Positions 46,400 to 58,073 of a DNA stretch of 64,000 nucleotides are shown here, piece by piece. The DNA is taken from NCBI RefSeq assembly GCF_954871325.1, contig NC_088778.1:18833120-18897119 (forward strand), in the 5' to 3' direction. The DNA comes from Gordionus sp. m RMFG-2023. Lineage: Eukaryota; Nematomorpha; Gordioida; Chordodea; Parachordodidae. The translations under genes were made by a program, and so were the position numbers. Within the stretch, counting starts at the first letter, position 1. Every line of letters begins with the position of its first letter. The notes beneath the pieces are model-generated. The model was not told the origin of the DNA, did not search any database, and saw nothing but the letters and a program-made list of their open reading frames with translations.

Positions 46400-47125
46400 A
46401 GAGTTGTATTGGTAATTTGTTTAAGTTATAATAGCGTTCTGGTTAAAGATATAATATATAATTTTCACAATGGTGCCGTGACTGAGGCTTATGGAGAATG
46501 TGATAGTGTTGCATTAATAAAAGAGACCTTAAGTCATAGAGTTGGGGTAACGATAAATACTAACAAAACAGTTATTCTCCCTTCCCCAAATGCGCCACCG
46601 CTCCAATATTTTACGGTTGGAGCTAACGTCATTTTTGATAAAAAAAGGTACTTGCAAAGAAGAAATGAAAATTGCAGTACAAAAAGCGAGAGGTGCTTTT
46701 TACAAGTATATGAAATTATGGAAAACAAAAGAGATCTCGGTATTTACCAGACGATATCTTTAACTGGACAATAATGCTTATCTTACTCTGTGGAGGCTAC
46801 ATATGAGAAATAAACAAAATAGACAATAGACGACTTCAATCCTTTATTGATAATTGCCTCCTTCTATCCAAAAATCATCTCAAATACCAATCTTTGGAAA
46901 ACGTCAAATCATACGATAAACAAAACATTAAAAAAACACCGAATACATTTAGCCCACATAATAAGATACTCTGATCACAATCTTGTGCATGATGCCATAG
47001 CATGGCATGACTTTATACATGTAAAGGGAAACAGTACCAAATCACTATGGTACTATAAAATTATAAAAGATGTGATGAAATTAAATATCAATAAGAAACA
47101 ATTTATAAAACTAAATAACTAAGAA
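46400..47125 (+). pseudogene. LINE reverse-transcriptase C-terminal relic
   Basis: Three frames alternate. 46409-46630 has a stretch like the post-catalytic part of LINE RT (HRVGVTINTNKTVILPSPNA). 46650-46770 in another frame has KARGAFYKYMKLWKTKEISV, the KARxAF...LW motif of LINE thumb domains. 46930-47010 has HRIHLAHIIRYSDHNLVHDA, like the H-x-GH-x-R end region. At least two frame changes and a stop. Different from the RLE-type LINEs elsewhere in the window. No 3' tail identified. Confidence 0.55.
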
Positions 47126-48796
47126 ATTTTTCAAAAAACTATTACGTATCAAAGAGAGATACTTTAAATGAAAGTTTACAATCTAAATTCTCGCTCAATC
47201 AAATAAAAAGCAATATTATAATCAAATACTTCTTTAGAAGTTTTTATAAACTAAGACAAATTAGTATAAAGATACGAAATTTCAAAGAATGCGATATATC
47301 AAATTCAATTTTCATGCTTTTAATTTTTCATGGTAATCAATAAATCCTTCAATATATAAAGTCAACAAAGGCAGGAAATCTTCTCAAAACTGATTTTTAA
47401 TCAACTAGCACATACATAAAGATGTCTTAAACTTAAAATTATTTACCTCTCACCCTTAAAATAATTAAATTATACTGTAGTTCTCTGGTATAGGCTCTTT
47501 TTTTGCCCCGCTCTTTTTTTATTAGTGCGAAGGCTTAAAAAATTGCCAAAGTCCTCCTAAGTGAGGCGGCTCAATATAAAAAAGGGGATGATATAATTAG
47601 AATTGTAAAAAAAAATTTTGGGCAGCACTTGTGCGACAGGTCTTACTGTAAAAATATAACAAAAATCGGGCAGCACTTCCATACGTCAGGTATAACTAAA
47701 AATATTAGCACGAAGGTCGCCTAAAGATAAAAGAACTCTGGTTAACTCCCTTTTTATATTTAGCAGACTCACTTAAGAGGACTTTGGTAATCCCTTTTTT
47801 AATATTCATCTGCCTCACTTATGATCTGGAAGAGTCGATCTTTGTAAAGAAAGATATATCTTCGAGTTATTTATCCTATTATATGTCACACCATTATTTT
47901 ACCTTCAAATTATATTCAATTCGGATTAGCAAGCTTTAATTATGAATATCAGGATATGAATTAAATAGAGTTTAATGCATATAATATAATATGTTGTTCT
48001 CTTATTAATTATTTATTACAATCTATGTTTAAAAATTTATTTTAATCATTTTTCCCTGAAAAAATCTTGCGTTAAAAAATGTTGATATAAAAAAACCATT
48101 TTAAAATATGGTAATGATTTCCAATGATATATTTTAGTTAATATATAATAAAATAAATATCTAAGAAAAGATTAGCGAATATTTATCATTCAGATCATTA
48201 CTACCTGATGTAATAATGAGGAAAAATTGTTGCGTTTTATGTTTTTGACGACAAAGGCTGTTTTCATGGTGTTGTGTTTAATAGTACTGTAAAAGAAATA
48301 TGTTTCTTTTTTGTTTTGTTCCCACTCAACAGTATTATACTTTATTTTGTCTGATCCCAATCGCAATTTATAGACAAAGCCTGTTTTTATATTTTATTCA
48401 CTAAAAACTGGTCCTAGCCAGCTTCGATTGTTGGAAAATATATAGTATATAAGGACCCCCTAAAAAGAATTAGAGATCATTAAATAATTTATTATTTTCT
48501 TTTTTTTCCTATGTAACGATTAATTTATTCGATATCATTTTAACGTACTTAATTTGGATTATACTTATTTAGAAGCAGTTATTTTTAACTAAATAAAATT
48601 TAATATGCTATTTAACCGTGCGTGAATATATGGCGGTTTACTTCATTCTGAGCGACCCATGTCTGACTTGGATACGATGACAAAAATGCCCGCTAAGTAA
48701 TCCCGGACTCTCGAACTCCGTCGATCCCTCCTCCCCGATGGTTGGACTCCAGTGTCCAACTATTACATATGGATATTCGATTTGACGAATATGCTT
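47126..48796. other. No gene seen; contains a small inverted-repeat element
   Basis: 47546-47787 is a 242-bp element with about 40-bp arms (ccaaagtcctcctaagtgag against ccaaagtcctcttaagtgag when the right arm is inverted). Between them is a direct duplication of gggcagcactt followed by aggt. 48600-48780 is a slightly GC-richer unique stretch (ggactctcgaactccgtcga) without a recognisable gene. Confidence 0.5.
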
Positions 48797-49176
48797 CAGA
48801 GACATTCATGGACTGGACCGGCCCGCAGGCCCATACCCGGCCTTTATTTTCTAGCGGGCCTGGGCAGGATCTGGATTAAAAAAAATTTTTTAAATGGGGT
48901 TGGGCCTAAAATTTTTAAATTTAAACAGTTGCTAATTTAAAGAAATATTGCTAATAATAATAAATTTTAGTATTGTAAACAAAATGATTGCCTAAATATT
49001 AAATATTGTTTATTTTCATTAAATTAAAATTTGGATATGGGCTTGGGCTGGGTTTGGGAAATTTTTTGAAACTTATGGGCTTGGGAATTGTTTTTAACAT
49101 TAGATATGGGTGGTCTAAATTTTTTATTGCAGGGGACCGGACTTGGTCAAAAAATTAAGGCCTACGAAGGTTTCTG
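48797..49176. mobile_element. GC-rich hAT MITE, related subfamily
   Basis: The left end is CAGAGACATTCATGG and the right end, inward, is CAGAAACCTTCGTAGG. Flanks atatgctt and ctatgcat match at 6 of 8. Internal ggcccgcaggccc and gggctgggtttggg phrases resemble the MITEs at 14468, 32857 and 40695, but the outer repeats differ. Confidence 0.6.
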
Positions 49177-49189
49177 CTATGCATATCCA

Positions 49190-49900
49190 GGTAAAGTCCC
49201 AAAGACAACCCATTTATTACAGGTTTTCCTATTCAAAAAAGGAAAACTCCCAATCAAAAAAGAAAAAGTTTCGATCATAAAGGAAAAGATCCGATATAAA
49301 AAGGAATAGGGTCAATCATAAAAGGAAAAGGTTCAATCAAAAAGGAAAAGGCCCAAACAAAAAAGGAAAAGTATCAATCAAAAATGGAAAAGTCCCAAAG
49401 AAAAAGTCCAATCAAAAAAGAAAGTGTTAAACAAAAAAGGAAAAGATTCAGTCAAAAAAGGAAAAGCATCAAACAAAAAAGAAATACGTAATTTAAAAAA
49501 AAATTTTCTTGTCAATTTTTATTATTCCTTCGTATTTTCTAACTTTTTGCGATTTCTTAACTTTATTTTTATTACTATCTTTTCTTAATTTATTTTTCTT
49601 TGTCTTTTTAAAAATAATTTATAAATTTTCCATTATTTTTCTTACCTCTCTGCTCCATTTTTTAAACAATTCTTTACATTTTTTTCATCATACATACAAT
49701 ATTCTTTTTATGATTTTTTCTCCTTATATTGTAATCTTTTACATACATTTCTAACCTTTTCAATCACTTTAAGTCATTTTTAATCTTTACTTTTTTCACT
49801 TTTCTCAATTTTTTTTTTTTTATTTTTGATAATTCTTTTTAGGAATTATATTAATTTTCACTAAATTTTTGGCAGACAATTTTTTATTATAATTTTTTTC
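49190..49900. repeat. aaaaaggaaaag minisatellite and unique arm, left copy
   Basis: 49210-49490 is a degenerate ~20-bp tandem repeat (ggaaaaggttcaatcaaaaa-like units). 49500-49900 is a T-rich arm. Together they are the inverse of about 52250-52690, giving a long inverted repeat around 49902-52240; 52690-52850 repeats part of the arm directly. A third array lies inverted at 60620-60770. Confidence 0.75.
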
Positions 49901-49901
49901 A

Positions 49902-50124
49902 TAGTGTTGTTAAACGGCTGGTTTTGAGCCGATTTTTAAAAACGGCTAGCTCAATATTTTATTCAGAAAAATATTTCGTAAATCTGACGATTCTGCTCAT
50001 AGAAGGAACAAAGGTCTAGACATATATTATCAAAACTTCTAGGCTTAGACAATATTTTTCTGGCTAAAATATTGAGTTAGCCGTTTTTAAAAATCGGCTC
50101 AAAACGAGCCATTTAGCAATACTA
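49902..50124. mobile_element. Fold-back hAT MITE
   Basis: The left end is TAGTGTTGTTAAACGGC and the right end, inward, is TAGTATTGCTAAATGGC. The arms extend over about 80 bp with gagccgatttttaaaaacgg and ctcaatatttta, leaving a short loop. Flanks ttttttca and tttttaca match at 7 of 8. A partial copy is at 40031. Confidence 0.85.
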
Positions 50125-50565
50125 TTTTTACATATCAAATTATTTAATTACAATTGCTAAATTAAATTTATCGTTTGGTTATAATGTACCTTTTTAAAAT
50201 TAAATAAGTTTGAACTGTAATACCAAACGATATGTAAATTAATAAAATATAATCATTTTTAAATTTTCATTTTAAAATTTTAATATTTATGCAAGATGCA
50301 TTTATACGTTTGAGCAAGTAAGTGATTTTTTTGTAGTCATATTTTAGATTATATTCTTTAATTTATGAATAATTAAACGTAAAAATGAGGTAAATGTTAT
50401 AAAATATCACTCTTTTTTGTCATTCATTCTATTTAATGAGTAAATATTTTAAAAAGAAATTTTTTTTGTTTTAGAAAATAAAATTATGAAGATATGGTAA
50501 GTAAACCAACAAATTTGGCTGTTTTCATAAATATCATTTTTATCTAATAAAAATTTCACCCTTCC
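50125..50565. other. AT-rich spacer, no gene seen
   Basis: No coding signal. It ends with a cccttccccccccctctct run near 50560 that may be the left subterminal part of the hAT that follows. Confidence 0.4.
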
Positions 50566-51550
50566 CCCCCCTCTCTAGTCAAAATTTTGCAATATCTATC
50601 AGAATTTATCTTTGCTGCTAGTTGCATTAATAAAATATTTTCCTACAGCTCACTACTTTGTAGAAATTTACAAAAACCAAATTTAGATTTTGTTCAGGTT
50701 ATTGATTTGGTGGAAAATATATGTGAACAGGTAAATAAAAATGAATGTAGATGAATATTTTCATAATATTTATCTAGACGTTGAATCGAAAGCTAAATCT
50801 TATGATATAACACTAATTAAACCTTGTCTAGCACCTAGGCAAGTTGACTCAACTGAAGAATATTATAAAATACACATTTTCATTCCATTCTTGGATACTT
50901 TTTTTATCTCAAATCAAAGTACGGTTTTTAGATAAAAAAAGCAAGTCTTTAGCAATCTTCAAATTTTATTACCTAAAGACCCTTCTTCGTTTTCTGATGC
51001 CACTAATGGTAAAATTAAATGTTTAGCAGAATTTTATTCCAATAATATTGATACTGAAATCAATTTAATCAGTGAATTCAAAGTGGTATAAATATTTACT
51101 ACAGTTGGCTATTTTATCAAGCATGCTATTGATGCGCTCAATCGGTGTAAGGAAACCTTGGCTCAATTTCCAAATATTTTGAAGTTGTTTTATATTCTTG
51201 TATATTTTCCTAACAACATGTACTAATGAAGGACCTTTCCCAACTTGAGAAGGTTGATACTACTTCTGAATCTCGGCTAAAAGTGTTAGCTCTGTTAAAT
51301 ATCCACAGAGATTTGGTTCCAACGACAAACGAAATTCTTGATGAATTGGCAAATTTCCCACGAAAATTAAAAATCGCATTATAATTATAGTATTTAATTA
51401 ATTTTGTACAATATTGTATTTGATGAGAAGTTATAAAAACTTGTTATTTAAAAAATTTCTACTGTGGGTTTAGGGGGCGTAGTCCCACAAAAAAATTATC
51501 ACCCCTCTCCCCCCCCCCTCCCTTATAGGAAGATCCTGTATACGCCACTG
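50566..51550 (+). mobile_element. hAT relic, DUF4371/ZMYM1-like type, 3' half
   Basis: Readable pieces in changing frames: FLQYLSEFIFAASCINKIF, then YLDVESKAKSYDITLI, PCLAPRQVDSTEEYYKIHIF and IPFLDTFF (the RF...YY...FLD segment of this hAT branch), then near 51240-51390 ESRLKVLALLNIHRDLVP followed by ILDELANFPRKLK, the usual C-terminus. The right end at 51550 is tatacgccactg, inward CAGTGGCGTATACAGGA, typical of this branch. The left end was not found. Belongs to the same branch as 2826-4930 but is not a recent duplicate. Confidence 0.7.
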
Positions 51551-51689
51551 ATTGATGCGTTAAAAAAGGATAGTATCAAAAATATAGCATAGGCAGTGAC
51601 AAATATTAAATACTCTCATCTCAAAAATGGAATAAAATATAGTTTGCCCAAAGGGGATTCACTTGCATGCAAGAAGAATAAAAATATAT

Positions 51690-52240
51690 TAAATTGTATA
51701 ATTTAGATTGCATTTTATCCTTAAAAAGGTTATGTGAAATGATTAAAGAAATATATGATGTGGAAATATCAAAAAATACGGTCTAGGGTTACTCTCAGGA
51801 TTTAGGGCTTTAAAAGAGTATCTCCTGGTTCAGTTAGAAAAAATACCGAATCAAATATCAAGATTCGCAAAGAATACGCGAAAGATTTAGCCTATATGAA
51901 AGAAAAATTTATATTTAACGATGAGAGCGGGTTTTCAATATCAATGAGGCGGTTATATGGATATTCACAAATTAATAAAAAGGCTATTAAAAATGTTCAA
52001 GGGATAAGGACAATAAATTAAACTATCATTGCTGCTCTTGCAATTGCAGGAATATTTGCCCTTGCAATGCTTTATATTTCAGCAACTTTTTATATGAAAT
52101 ATTAAATCATTTTGAAAAAGGTAACATGATCAATATAATTTTTGTGATGGATAATGTTCCATTTCATCATAATCATACAATTAGGGAATCGATAGAAAGA
52201 AGAGGGCATACATTGAAATATTTACCAACTTAAATAATTT
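51690..52240 (+). mobile_element. Tc1/mariner-type transposase relic
   Basis: Pieces: EMIKEIYDVEISKNTV near 51740 (helix-turn-helix), YMKEKFIFNDESGFSISMRR near 51900-51950 with the first catalytic aspartate, IFVMDNVPFHHNHTIRESIE at 52140-52195 (one base missing before VMDN) with the second, and KYLPT near 52225 where homology stops before the third. Stops and frame changes are present. The DESGF start separates it from the DD30E family at 444 and 56870. Confidence 0.65.
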
Positions 52241-52249
52241 GATATGTAA

Positions 52250-52850
52250 AAAAATTCTAATAAAAAAAATTGCTTGCCAAAAATTTAGTAAAAATTAAAT
52301 ATAATTCCTAAAAAGAATTATCAAAAATGAGAAGAAAAAAATTGAGAAAAGGTCAAAAAAATAATAATTAAAAATGTCTTAAAGGTTAGAAATGTATGTA
52401 AAAGATTACAATATAAGGAGAAAAAAGAATATTGTATGTATGATGAAAAAAATGTAAAGAATTGTTTATAAAAATGGAGTAGAGAGATGAAGAAAAATAG
52501 CGGAAAATTTATAAATTATTTTTAAAAAGACAAGAATTATCAAAAAATAAATTGAGAAAATATAGTACAACGTTTCCCATTCATAAAAGGAAAAGGCCCA
52601 AACAAAAATGGAAATGCCGATCATAAGAAAGGTTCAATCGGAAAATTCCCATTCAAAGAAGGAAAATCTTTTAAATCCTTTTTATTTTATTTCTAACTTT
52701 TTGCGATTTCTTTACTTTATTTTCTTACTATCTTTTCTCAATTTATTTTTCTTAACATTTTGATGTCTTTTTAAAAATAATTTATAAATTTACCGTTATT
52801 TTTCTTCATTTCTGCTCCATTTTTTAACAATTCTTTACTTTCATTATCAA
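52250..52850. repeat. Right copy of minisatellite-bearing arm, palindromic
   Basis: 52250-52560 is the inverse of about 49560-49890; 52565-52680 holds ggaaaaggcccaaac-type minisatellite units; 52690-52850 repeats 49530-49680 in direct orientation. The segment is thus a hairpin-forming palindrome centred near 52620. Confidence 0.7.
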
Positions 52851-52969
52851 ATTATAATAAGACTTATTATATGGGCAATAAATCAAGTAATAAAAAAATA
52901 TGTTATTTAACTTATATATTTATAGGTGAAGGAAAAATTATTGTGAAAATGAAAAAAAACTTTGCAGTT

Positions 52970-53165
52970 ATCTAGGAAAATAATTCCCCGGGAAACAAAT
53001 TCCGGAAAAAAATCCCCAAATAAATTTCCTGGAAAAAAAATTCCCCGGAAGATTACTCCCCGGAAAGACAGGAAAATAATTCCCTGGAAAAAAATTCCCC
53101 GGAAAATAATTCCCAGGTAAATAATTCTCCGGAAAAAATTTCCTCGGAAAAAAATTCCCCATTTT
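52970..53165. repeat. ccccggaaaa minisatellite, ~16-21-bp units
   Basis: About ten units of aattccccggaaaa with variable A runs. On the minus strand it stays open as alternating NYFPG and NFFPG peptides only because the units keep a multiple of three in several places; I regard that as a by-product. Confidence 0.85.
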
Positions 53166-55999
53166 TTAAATCCTATAAAATATTAAATTAATATAGGAAA
53201 AAATTCAATATGTCTTCTTATTATTTTGCAACCAGTGTCTATTCAGTATAATAATTCACTCTCTTTTTCAATGACAATGCCTTTGTTCCATTTGTTTTCG
53301 ATGAATGTTTTATACCATACGTTCCTACCATTATTATCCTGTTCATTGTTGTTATCTTTGTCATCTTTTTTTTTATTAATCACTGGTTTCAATAAATCAT
53401 ATTTTATCCTTGTATCATGTGAAAATAATAGTTTACTCGGTGCTATACCTGTTGAGCTGTTCGGAGTATTACGATAATTGAATAAAAACCTTTCTAGAGC
53501 TATGTCTAAATTGGTGTTCTCTCTTTCCATATTTCTCTTCATACTCATTTTGAAGGTACCCACCATCCTTTCCACCTGACCGTTGGACTGCTGATGGTAA
53601 GCAGCGGTTAGGGTGTGTTTGATTCAATGATTTGCAAAATTTATCAAACGAGTGACTCGTGAAGTTTGTACCGTTATCAGTTACTATTTCTTCCGGTATC
53701 CCAAAAATACTGATTTTTTTCATAAGTTCTTATAAAGTGATATCTGTTGTGATAGATTTGACTGGAGTTATTATTGGAAATTTGCTGTATGTATCTACTA
53801 ATATTAACCAAAATTTTTGATAAGTCCCGTATAGTATATGTGTATTCTTTCAAAGGGTTTAGAAGTATTCGATGCTCAAATATTACATGATTCACAATTT
53901 TTTACTTCAAGATCGATACTCGTGTTCATACCTGGCCAATACATATAATCCTTGGCTAATGCTTTGGTCTTTCCAGCACCTAAGTGTCCGGTGTAATTCC
54001 TTCAACATAGTTTTTTTCATGCCTGCAGGAATCACAATTTTGTTTTCTTTGAACAAACAATTATTTATAATACTTAATTCATATTCCATGTTTTTGTATG
54101 ATTTGTTTTTTATACTATCACCTTTTCTTATGTCTTTAATGATATCCAATATTTCTTTGTCTTTATATGTTTCCTCTAATACTTTATTAAAATTAATCGG
54201 AATATCCCATAAGTCGTTTTTTGTGTTGTCCGTACTTTTATCAATAGTTTCCTTATCTACACTGAGTGGTAATCTTGATAGACAGTCAGGAACTGTATTA
54301 TATTTGCCTGCTCTATGAATTATTTTAAAATCATAAGCTCCCATTGCTATATTCCACTTTTGTAAACGCATAGACATCGAAGATTTTCTTTTAATCCTTT
54401 GGAAAAGATATAAATCAAGGGTTTATGGTCGGTGATGATAATAAACTTCGTACCTATTAGGTATTCTTAATCTTTTGATTGCAAATATTATGGCAAGAGC
54501 ATCTCTCAATATTTGTGTAGTTTATCTCTGCCTTTAATAATGTTCTTGATGTAAAGGCTATAGGTTTTTCCTTTCCATTGCTCTCTATATGAAAAAGTAC
54601 TGCTCCAAGTCCACGTTTGATGCGTTAGCAGCTATACCTATAGGTAAGTTTGGATTAAAATAATTTAATGTAGGAGGTTGACTGATTAATGTTTTTATTT
54701 CATTGAAACTTTTGGCATGTTCAGCTTCCCATTTCCATTTTTCTTTGACTATTTTGTAGTGGGTCTGCTAGGTCGGCAAAATTATTCAAAAATTTTATGT
54801 AGTAACTTGCCATTCCTAAAAATGTAGAAAGTTCATCATAAGATTTTGGTTCTGGCATGTTGAGCTCTAATTTTATCTCGATTAGGGTGTATACCTTCTG
54901 CATCTATTTCATGACCTAAAAATCTGACATTGGTTTTCATAAATATGCTTATTGTAAAGTTTGGTGTGAGACCGTATTTTAATATTTTTCAAAAACTTTC
55001 TTTATATTTTCTATATGTATTTTATCATTTTTACCCGTTATTAAAAGATCGTCAATATAAAATATCACATCTTTCATGTCTCCGAATATTTTATCCATGG
55101 TCTGCTGAAATAAAGCAGACGCCGTTTTGAGACCAAAAGGTAGTCTGGTAAATCTGAAGTATCCTTTGTGTGTAGAAATAGTTCATGTCCATAGAGCTCT
55201 TATCTATGGGAATTTGCCAAAATGCGCTCTTGAAGTCGATTTTGGTGAATTTGTTTCCTTTTGATAGTCTTGCTATTAAATCGTCTATTCTTGGTATGTA
55301 ATATTTGAAATCTTCCAGCGCATGACTGTATCTTTAAAGTCAGCACATAACCTGAGACTTCCATCATCCTTGAAGACTGAAGTTAATGGACTAGCCCAAC
55401 GCACATCTTTTACGGGCTCTATTATTTTCTCTTGTATCCATCTGTTTAATTATTTACCTACTATATCTATTCTGGAGTATGGTATTCTCCTCGGCGATAT
55501 TATCTTTGGTACGGCATTTTGCTTTAATCGAAGCTTAATATTGGTTTTGCAGATGGGTTTATCGGCCATTTTTAGTTTGTAATTAAGTATGAGTTTGGTA
55601 AGTTTATTATTATAATAATCATCATCTATATTTCCTACAAATTTTTTAAAATATTCTTCAAGGCACTTAGCCAAGTTCTGCCAAGTAATGGACTCTTATT
55701 GACAACGATCGCTTGTAAATTTTTAGTTACTCCTTCGTAATTTACGCTGATTTGCATTGTCCCTAATATTTTGATTTGATAGCCGTCATAGCCTGTTAAT
55801 TTTAAATTAGATTTCTTCATTTCAGTGACGCCTGCGTTCTTAGCTATCGAACTATATTGAGAATCTGGAACCTGTGTCAACCTGCATGACTGTTGTAAGG
55901 TTGTTCAATTTCAAAGTTACTTTATACGCGTTGTTGTCATTATCATTAAAATCTTCGGTCATGTTATTTACGCTTATGTTTAATAAGTCAAAATCTTTG

Positions 56000-56870
56000 T
56001 TTTCTACTTTATCACTTTTAAATTCATCAACTCGATGTTTACTGTGTTAATCTTGTTGCCATATTCTATCTGATTTATAGTATCGTTATTTCTGCTGTTA
56101 TTGTAATGTGATCTATTATATGGTTGATTTTATTTATTTATTATATTTTTTTTTGATTTTATCTTTTAATTTTTTTTATGTATATATTTGTACAAGTGAG
56201 TTTTTCTTCCCTTATTGTGTAAAATTTTTTTTTTAGTTCTCCGTTCAAAAATTGCTATTGTTTTTTTTTATTTATATGTATATAGTATCTTTTCTTTCTT
56301 TTATATTTTATTTTTTGTTCAACCAGACCTTTGAAGGTTAAGAAAATTGCTCTTATGTTTTATTTTATTCTTTTTTTATTTTTTGATCATGACCTGTTAA
56401 GGTTTTTTATTTTTTTTTCTAATATATATTTTTAATTTATTTATTTTTTAATTTTCGATAATGACCTGTTAAAGTTGTTTTACAGGGTAAGTTATTATAA
56501 TAAAAACAAAAAGTTAAAAGAATGAAACAATATATGTCTTATTTTTACATAATACTTATAAAATAAATGACTATTCATTAATATATAACAAAACAAACAC
56601 TACAAAAATACATATGGTAAAATTTTAATGTAATTTTTTTGCATATACGATTTTTATATACTTTAATTTTTTTTTTTAAAATACAGTTTAATATTTTTTT
56701 CAATTGTTTAATATACGACAAATTTTATATAGTAACACAAATAATACAAATTCATTTACATCAAATCCTGATCTATTTTATTCTAATTCACAAATGTTTA
56801 ATATACGACAAATTTATATAGTAACACAAATATTACAAATTCATTTACATCAAATCCCTATCCTGTTTAT
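56000..56870. other. Non-coding part of the gypsy fossil
   Basis: T-rich; the phrase gacctgttaaggt recurs (56387, 56463, and 59587 on the other side of the insertions). A ~100-bp tandem duplication with tttaatatacgacaaattta and atagtaacacaaat lies at 56640-56880 and adjoins the DD30E element. Confidence 0.45.
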
Positions 56871-57955
56871 TCTCATTCAATACCTAATATATCTGCTACA
56901 AATAATTTCCATATTATCAATTCTCCCTCTTTAAGTGGTGATTCTATTATTGATCGAGCAAATTTAATCTCGGCAATTCCAAGAAGGAAATATAAAAACT
57001 GGAATAATGAAAAAATAGATATAGCAAAAAAATTATTATCTGTACCTGAGAAGGAGCAAATGAAAATGAAAGATATCGCTAAGTATTTAGATATGTCTTT
57101 ATCGTCTATTAATAAATTAAGACGCGAAACATTTCCCGAAATCATCTGACCCTTTAAAAGATTATGTGATTGGAAAGCGAGGCAGGAAAAAAAAAGACAC
57201 ATTCAATATAGAAAGAAAAATTATGGAACTTTTAATGGCGAACAATACATATATTAAAGGTATTATAGGAAATTTACCTCCAGGATTTCCTAGAAATGAA
57301 GGAACTATAAGGAAATATATTAAAAAAATAGGATGGTCCAAAAAACGTGCATGAAAGGAACCTGATAGGAGGAACACACCGGGCACAGTCAATATACGAC
57401 AAATTTATTGTATAAAAATATTGAATATTGCCAGAGAAAAAATATTTTTCTTAGACGAGACAGGCATAAATTTACATGTTTTACCTGTTTACGCCTGGGC
57501 ACCATACAATGTTACGCCAACTGTTAAAGTCCCACCATCTAAAGGTAAAAATTTAAGTATATTTTTACTATGGGAATCGAAGGTGTGATACTTTATCGCA
57601 TCATTGTAGCCTACTATTTCGAGAATATATGATAGATATCATACCAAGTGATGCAGTTATTGTTATGGACAATGCATCGATCCATAAAAGCCACCTCATT
57701 GATAGTTTTAAAGAGTGAAATAGAATATTTGCTACCCTATTCGCCGCAACTAATATCAGTAGAAAATTTCTTTGGGGTATTAAAAAACAAATATAGGTCA
57801 ATCAATCCCCGACCAAATACAAGAAACAAAATCGTTCATAATGTAACATCAATTCTGAATGAATTTACTATTCCTTATACCTTTTCAAGTTATTATAATA
57901 AGATGCATCAATATTCGGAGAGTGGCTATCGAGGACAACCAATGGATTAAGGTAA
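56870..57955 (+). mobile_element. Tc1/IS630-like transposase relic (DD30E type), copy 2
   Basis: The + strand order is: NISATNNFHIINSPSLSGDS, then RKYKNWNNEKIDIAKKLLSV, a helix-turn-helix (KDIAKYLDMSLSSINKLRRE), FFLDETGINLHVLPVYAWAP near 57446-57505, MDNASIHKSHLIDSFK at 57665-57710, then, one base out of frame, EYLLPYSPQLISVENFFG with the expected glutamate, and SGYRGQP at the end. 91 nt lie between the second aspartate and the glutamate codon: thirty codons plus one extra base, confirming the short spacing of copy 1. A frame change near 57145 and a stop near 57352 are further breaks. Terminal repeats were not identified. Confidence 0.82.
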
Positions 57956-58073
57956 ATTTATAAAAATATAATTTATATTTAAATATATTTTAAAGGAATA
58001 TAGAAAATCGGAATACATAAAGAAAAAACGAAAATCAAATGATCCAATTTTTTATATTTGAATGCATTTTTTA

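Noticed and set aside
52968-53162. A protein of NYFPG/NFFPG repeats
   Set aside because: The frame is a translation of a ccccggaaaa minisatellite with no start context, introns or conserved flank.
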